NCBI RefSeq assembly: GCF_004764705.1
Contig: NZ_SHLX01000002.1
Coordinates: forward strand, 186,001 to 250,000
Direction: 5' to 3'
DNA from: Paenibacillus cymbidii
GTDB lineage: Bacteria > Bacillota > Bacilli > Paenibacillales > NBRC-103111
DNA length: 64,000 bases
The notes under the pieces were generated by a model that saw only the letters and a list, made by a program, of their open reading frames with translations, was not told the origin of the DNA and made no database searches. Positions 60,701-64,000 of this stretch are shown here, piece by piece (position 1 is the stretch's first letter; every line of letters begins with the position of its first letter). The translations under genes and the position numbers were made by a program.

Positions 60701-60852
60701 AGCCCGACCGGCGTACCGGAATCGGGCTGCTCAATACGCATCGCCGGCTCAAGCAATTCGGCGGCAAGGGGCTGACGATCGAAAGCCGGCCCGGCGTCGG
60801 CACTTCGGTTTCGTTCGCCGTCGCCAAGCCGGCCCCTTTCACAACTCCATAA
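57733..60852 (+). CDS. hybrid sensor kinase: 7TM-DISM, HisKA kinase, receiver and LytS-like kinase
   Basis: 1039 residues, a single-protein phosphorelay. A signal or first helix (10-26) precedes an extracellular galactose-binding-like 7TMR-DISMED2 domain (about 40-215), seven helices (219-410), a classical HisKA/HATPase kinase (H445 in STVAHELHN, N and G boxes up to about 655), a Pro-rich linker, a receiver with D757 in DLILSDVIMPGMSG, and finally a YesM/LytS-type kinase (H848 in QVKPHFMINT, where most have NPHFLYNT) with its own ATPase domain. No response regulator is adjacent. The start has only a weak ribosome site. Its 3' end overlaps that of the convergent glycosidase gene by 14 bp. Confidence 0.85.
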   Translation: MMTKRKIWLAAVLFLTVLTGFRLLWLHFHSDARYPAAVQGILDLRGWEGLAAHSLPLGGEWEFYPGTFLYGDEAGNTAAAPGSLAPAQRIRMSGDWAFEDRPFGHAKYGFGTYRLRILVDPGAGRSFGIHIPSSKSSSEVYVNGRLLGHSGHPAASKEDYSPRDLPYTVYFLLDNEGEIDLVIQAANFDDFRSGGVNRAAQFGLENVLIGDMNASRNMVWLACVAYAMHVLYGFILYLAGGRDKRLIYFSLMILCVILGTLLDGERLLYEWIPFTLGWGLKIIYIGLLAGGYSLHQLIKDMLPLRLKRRATLAFELACAAAALSAALLPVAAIQTLAPVYLALTLVPCLLTPVVMYRATSRIDADNIFLLLAAIAAINSLIWLFAINVFGIRMLSYPFDLIVAMMCFSAYWFKRYFRMADDSRKLAEALREADKRKDEFLSTVAHELHNPLHGIINISQSVSEREQVRLDAPSANDLRLLVKVGRSMSYMLNDLLDMARLKENRIRLSLAGISIHGVAASVIDMLRFMTEGKPIHLSNRVPLHFPPVLADETRLHQVLFNLLHNAVKYSHAGEVSVQADIEGEWAIVSVADTGIGMDEELVNRVFEPYEQAVDAGLSGGFGLGLHICKQLVDMHGGTLTVRSQPDVGSVFTFTLRLFAGGTIEPPVASQAAAAEEPSGKDGAARTDSRTADPGPAHPQPHRASPDRMRLLAVDDDPVNLNVLRTIFAGEPYEVVTAISGPEALVLLDADRWDLILSDVIMPGMSGLELTARIRERFSVAELPVLLLTARNRDADIEAGFASGANDYVTKPVNATELKVRVRALTHLKTTVNERLRMEAALLQAQVKPHFMINTFTALSALSRIDMDKMDNLVQELTHYYRLGIDFQNADQAVPIERELRLIRSYLFIQKERFADRLQVVWEVDDNLSLLIPPLTIQPLVENAITHGILKRSAGGEVRIRIADLGHAAEITVSDNGVGIEEAVVCRLLERQPDRRTGIGLLNTHRRLKQFGGKGLTIESRPGVGTSVSFAVAKPAPFTTP

Positions 60853-62860
60853 CAACCATCTGGTGGATGTGCAGCTCTGGCACTATCGTTTCCAATACGC
60901 CGTCCGTCCAGGTCCAGTCGAGCGGCTGTCGCGACGGAGCGGCGTAAACGGCGGCCGGGCGCTGCGCCAATCGGACGCGCACCGGGATGTCGCGGCGCAG
61001 CGGCAGCTCTTCGATCACCGTGTTGCCGGTATGGCGCTTGGCCCCGTACTGCACCAAATGGAGCACCCATCGATTCTTTTGCTCTTGCCGCATCAACGAC
61101 ACCTCCACGGCCGGCGAATGCGCCGCCACCTCCAGCAGCCTCTCCTCCGCCGGAAGCAGTTCGTCGATCATGCTCAGCACGAGCTGCCGGATATGCCGGC
61201 TGCCGACCGAGAAGTAATCTTCGGCCAGCGACAGCGGCGCCACGCATACCGCGCCTGCGCCGTAGCGGCCGATCACGGCGGCCGGGTTGCCGCTCGGTTC
61301 GCCGGCCGGGGCATGGTAATGGCCGAAGCGGCGGGACGGATCGATGTTTTCGTACGGCAGGATCAGTTCGGCCGCCACCTCCGCGCCGCTGCCCGGCAGC
61401 AAGCGTGCATATGCGCTTTTGACAAAATAGGGCACTTGCGGGATGCCTGCGGCCAGCTTGTCGCCCGGCTTCACGAAGATGCCGGGGCTTGCGGCGATGT
61501 CGGCGAGCTTGACGCCGGCCAGCTCCTCCAGCAGCAGCCGCCATTCCGCGTTGCGCCACAACTCGCTGCCGGTGACGAGCAGCTTGCCGCCGCCGGCCAC
61601 GTAAGCGCGGATCGCCGGAATGAGCGCGGTGTCGAGCGTCCGGTTCTCGGCCAGCCACAGCAGCCGGTACGGCGCCAGCTCGGAGAGCCGGTCGAGCACG
61701 TCGAAATGGCGGTTGCCTTCGAGCAGCGCCAACCCGGCGCCATACAGCGCCTCCGGCGTCTGATGCGCGAAATAATCCGCCGGCGCGGAGCGAATCTGGC
61801 AATTGCGCTGGTCGTCGGCGAGTATGCCCAGGTAAGGAACGCTCTGCGCGTTCAGCGCCCACGCCTCGCGCTCCTGCACGAACGCGTACGCGTCGCCGAT
61901 CAGCTCGTAAACGCCTTCGTCCGGCTTCCCCGACGGGTGCAACTGATCGCCGACGCAGCAGGCGCCCAGCGTGGCCAGGATGGTGGCGCATTCAAACTTC
62001 AGCTGCGTTTCGTTGTTCAGGCTGCCGAAGTAGCCCCAATTTTTCGGAAAACGGGTCGTCATGCCGCCCGACGGCTTCGGCAGCGTGCGAATATATCGCG
62101 CGACGATGGGGTAATGGTAGCTGTTCCAGCTCACCGGCGCTTCCAGTTCGATGAAATCGAGGTACTCGCTGCGAGCGCCGCCGATGTACCACTGGTTGTT
62201 GCTGGTGAACGCCATTTGCGGATCGAGCGATTGGATCAGCGTTTTGGTTTGCGCCATGAACGTATCCAGCGTCAGCCGCTCGAACCGTTCCATCTCTTCC
62301 CGGCGGTTCAGGTCGAGCCCGAGCGCCGCCGCCTTCTGTCGGCAATAGGAGCAATAGCATGTGTCCGCCGGGTACATGACCATGTCGAGGAAGATCCCGG
62401 CGACGTCCGGAAAGCGCGGCACAAAGTCGCGCAGCTGCGGCCAAAACCACTCCTCCACGAACGGGCTGTTGAAGCACGGCCAGCCCCAGCTGCGGCCGCC
62501 GTCCGTGTCGAGCCGGCTGCCGTCCTTGCGCTGCATCGCCCATTCCGGATGCTCCAGCACGGCGCGGTCGTGAATGCCCGTCGAAAAATGAACATAAATC
62601 TGAATCTGTTCCCGTTTCGCGGCGGCGAGCAGCGGCGTCAGCATATCTTGCTGCAGCCCGGGGTGCTGTTGCCCCGCTGCGCCTTCGTAATAGGCGTTGC
62701 CGCAGGCGCAGTAGCCGAACACGGCCGTTACGGCGTTCACGCGCGCTTGTTTCCACGTCTGCACCAGCCGCTCGGCGTCGAAGCTCTGCCCGACTTGCTC
62801 CACCCAATGCGGCGTGTGGAAGTCGAGATGAATTTTCCGGCTTGTCAGTTCCGGGTTCAC
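60839..62860 (-). CDS. GHL6-like glycoside hydrolase with beta-galactosidase trimerisation-like domain
   Basis: 673 residues from GTG 62860 (AGAGGGGA eight bases upstream; the frame runs further without a site). The TIM barrel includes VNAVTAVFGYCACGNAYY near the start, FPDVAGIFLDMVMYPADTCYCSYCR (strand 4, in pieces) and IELEAPVSWNSYHYP; the later part has LLVTGSELWRNAEW, typical of the glutamine-amidotransferase-like domain of GH42-type enzymes. No signal peptide. It follows the L-rhamnose mutarotase gene, so an alpha-L-rhamnoside or related glycoside may be the substrate, which is inference. The last five codons overlap the convergent kinase gene. Confidence 0.75.
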   Translation of the reverse strand: MNPELTSRKIHLDFHTPHWVEQVGQSFDAERLVQTWKQARVNAVTAVFGYCACGNAYYEGAAGQQHPGLQQDMLTPLLAAAKREQIQIYVHFSTGIHDRAVLEHPEWAMQRKDGSRLDTDGGRSWGWPCFNSPFVEEWFWPQLRDFVPRFPDVAGIFLDMVMYPADTCYCSYCRQKAAALGLDLNRREEMERFERLTLDTFMAQTKTLIQSLDPQMAFTSNNQWYIGGARSEYLDFIELEAPVSWNSYHYPIVARYIRTLPKPSGGMTTRFPKNWGYFGSLNNETQLKFECATILATLGACCVGDQLHPSGKPDEGVYELIGDAYAFVQEREAWALNAQSVPYLGILADDQRNCQIRSAPADYFAHQTPEALYGAGLALLEGNRHFDVLDRLSELAPYRLLWLAENRTLDTALIPAIRAYVAGGGKLLVTGSELWRNAEWRLLLEELAGVKLADIAASPGIFVKPGDKLAAGIPQVPYFVKSAYARLLPGSGAEVAAELILPYENIDPSRRFGHYHAPAGEPSGNPAAVIGRYGAGAVCVAPLSLAEDYFSVGSRHIRQLVLSMIDELLPAEERLLEVAAHSPAVEVSLMRQEQKNRWVLHLVQYGAKRHTGNTVIEELPLRRDIPVRVRLAQRPAAVYAAPSRQPLDWTWTDGVLETIVPELHIHQMVVMEL

Positions 62861-62976
62861 GGGCCATTCCCCTCTTTCGTCAGTCGAATTTGTGTTGCCT
62901 TGGCGGCTCGTTTGGGGCTGTTCCATTCGGCCCCGCACTTCCGGCCAGCCGGAGCCATCCATCTGCAGGGGCCCCG

Positions 62977-63300
62977 TCAATCCAGGTGAAACACTTCCTC
63001 CATATCCGCCCACCATTCGCCTTCTTTGCGCGTTTCGAGCGGCTGCTGGCACGGCTTGCATACCGCCCACCAATCCTGGGTGACGGGATCGGCCGCCATG
63101 CGCGCCATGTCGCCTTCGTAGTCGTCGCCTTCGTATTCGAAATAGCTGAACAGGAAGCCGTCCTTGTAATAAATCGAATAATTCGCGATGCGGCTTTCCT
63201 TGATTTGCTTCAGCACGTCCGGCCAAACCGCCGCATGCAGCCGCTTGTACTCCTCCAACTTCTCCGGCACTACCCGGATCACGCTGCCCACTCGTTTCAT
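62977..63300 (-). CDS. rhaM: L-rhamnose mutarotase
   Basis: 107 residues, full length. Y18 and H22 in YKRLHAAVWPDV, Y41 in NYSIYY and the WW pair at 77-78 match the substrate-binding residues of E. coli RhaM (YiiL). It converts the alpha and beta anomers of L-rhamnose. Start ATG 63300 has AAGGAGG upstream. It lies 116 bp before the GHL6-like glycosidase on the same strand, which suggests both act on rhamnosides. The divergent FadR/GntR regulator at 63571 is a candidate controller. Confidence 0.9.
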   Translation of the reverse strand: MKRVGSVIRVVPEKLEEYKRLHAAVWPDVLKQIKESRIANYSIYYKDGFLFSYFEYEGDDYEGDMARMAADPVTQDWWAVCKPCQQPLETRKEGEWWADMEEVFHLD

Positions 63301-63570
63301 CGCCCATGGCCTCCTTGTTTTCCCGCTTGCTTTCTTGCTCTTCTTACGCTACCTGCCTTTCCCGCTCCTCCTGCTCTCTTCTTGCTCTTCTTGCTTTTTT
63401 TGCTTTTTTGCTTGCTTTCTTTTCTTGCTCTTCTTGCTTTTCTTGCTCTTTTTGCTCCTGCCTTGCGTCAGGTTGCCGATCCAACACGGCTCTGGTATGC
63501 TGGTAGTACCAAACAGCTTACCACCGCCATCTGCTTTGTTCAATCCTTTTTTTGGAGGAAAATCGCCCGC
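63301..63570. other. intergenic region with a polypyrimidine tract
   Basis: Between divergent rhaM and the GntR gene. About 63324-63459 is a CT-rich tract built from CTTGCTCTTCTTGCTTTT-like units; almost all purines are G and A on the other strand. It probably contains both promoters, but no -35/-10 pair can be pointed to. Long polypyrimidine tracts can form triplex DNA. Confidence 0.5.
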
Positions 63571-64000
63571 ATGGTACAATGGGAACGGATCAAACGCACG
63601 ACGGTAACCGAACAGATTATGGAGCAAATTGCTCATTTGATTACGGCAGGCCAGCTCAAGGCGGGGGACAAGCTGCCGAACGAACGCGAGCTGGCGGCGA
63701 CGCTGCAGGTGACGCGCGGCCGGGTGCGCGAAGCGCTGCGCGCGCTGTCGCTGGTCGGCCTGATTACGATCAAGGCCGGCGACGGCAGCTATGTGAACGA
63801 GCAGGAAGTGCCTCTCGCCGAAGATACGATCGTGTGGATGTTTCACAACGAAATCCACAATTTGGAGGAAGTGTACGCGGCCCGCAAGTTGATCGAATCC
63901 GAGGTATATCTCACGGCTGTCGGCCGTTTGTCGCCGGAGCAGTTGGCGCAGTTGGCGGCGATCTTCGCACGTTTGCAGGAAGCGATGCCCGATTCGTCGC
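63571..64000 (+). CDS. FadR/GntR-family transcriptional regulator (partial)
   Basis: The first 143 residues are in the window. Winged helix: VTEQIMEQIAHLI, KLPNERELAATLQVTRGRVREALRAL, and GDGSYV wing; then the start of an FCD ligand-binding domain (WMFHNEIHNLEEVYAARKLIESEVYLTA). The ATG at 63571 follows GGAGG by 12 bases. FadR-type regulators with FCD domains usually respond to sugar acids or related metabolites; the divergent arrangement points to rhaM and the glycosidase gene as targets. Confidence 0.88.
   Translation, partial: MVQWERIKRTTVTEQIMEQIAHLITAGQLKAGDKLPNERELAATLQVTRGRVREALRALSLVGLITIKAGDGSYVNEQEVPLAEDTIVWMFHNEIHNLEEVYAARKLIESEVYLTAVGRLSPEQLAQLAAIFARLQEAMPDSS

Overview
The window looks like a chromosomal segment of a Gram-positive, GC-rich member of the Paenibacillaceae (Paenibacillus or Cohnella-like). 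The basis is strong GGAGG ribosome sites, lipoprotein-anchored sugar-binding proteins with Ser/Ala/Pro-rich linkers, LplB/LplC-type permeases, and repeated YesM/YesN-type histidine kinase plus AraC-type response regulator pairs. The genus is inferred from gene content only; no rRNA or other marker is present.

Layout. (1) 1-4341, minus strand: a sugar or oligosaccharide ABC importer (two permeases and a lipoprotein), preceded by a 16-codon leader peptide coupled to the first permease and followed by a D-amino-acid aminotransferase cut by the window edge. (2) 4629-11757, plus strand, visibly more AT-rich: a two-gene ATPase/HNH-nuclease pair resembling Septu (PtuA/PtuB) defence, a sigma factor fused to DUF1835, and a LytTR regulator next to an ABC-2 exporter. 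(3) 11797-19982, minus strand: small metabolic genes, including a quinone/aromatic detoxification group (MhqO-like dioxygenase, MhqD-like hydrolase, flavin reductase) with two MhqR-type operators upstream and a MarR gene nearby, plus rpiA, an SDR, an SGNH hydrolase and a sugar-isomerase-like TIM barrel. (4) 20778-35243: AraC regulator and double-sensor kinase, binding protein, two permeases, then three carbohydrate-active genes (clan GH-A glycosidase without a start or signal peptide, BNR/sialidase-like protein, GH116). (5) 35957-43784: regulator, kinase, two permeases, binding protein, TIM-barrel glycosidase-like protein. (6) 44064-54419: kinase, regulator, binding protein, two permeases, an 828-residue protein of unknown family and a neutral-ceramidase-like protein. 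(7) 55592-64000: PhyH dioxygenase with its AraC regulator, a large orphan hybrid kinase, a GHL6-like glycosidase with L-rhamnose mutarotase, and a FadR/GntR regulator cut by the right edge.

Regions 4, 5 and 6 are three copies of one plan: membrane kinase and AraC response regulator, lipoprotein and permeases, then dedicated enzymes. Each is probably induced by an extracellular glycan or glycoconjugate sensed at the membrane.

The least expected signal is in the intergenic DNA. Four composite elements of about 190 bp carry hairpins of two families in the order B-A-A-B, at fixed spacing (about 50, 62 and 52 bp), with unconserved spacers. Two of them supply the stop codon of the gene they follow. 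Three other palindrome families in the window, unrelated in sequence, also sit at a 50-52 bp pitch. There is also a 9-bp minisatellite of about 58 units and an 18-bp tandem repeat.
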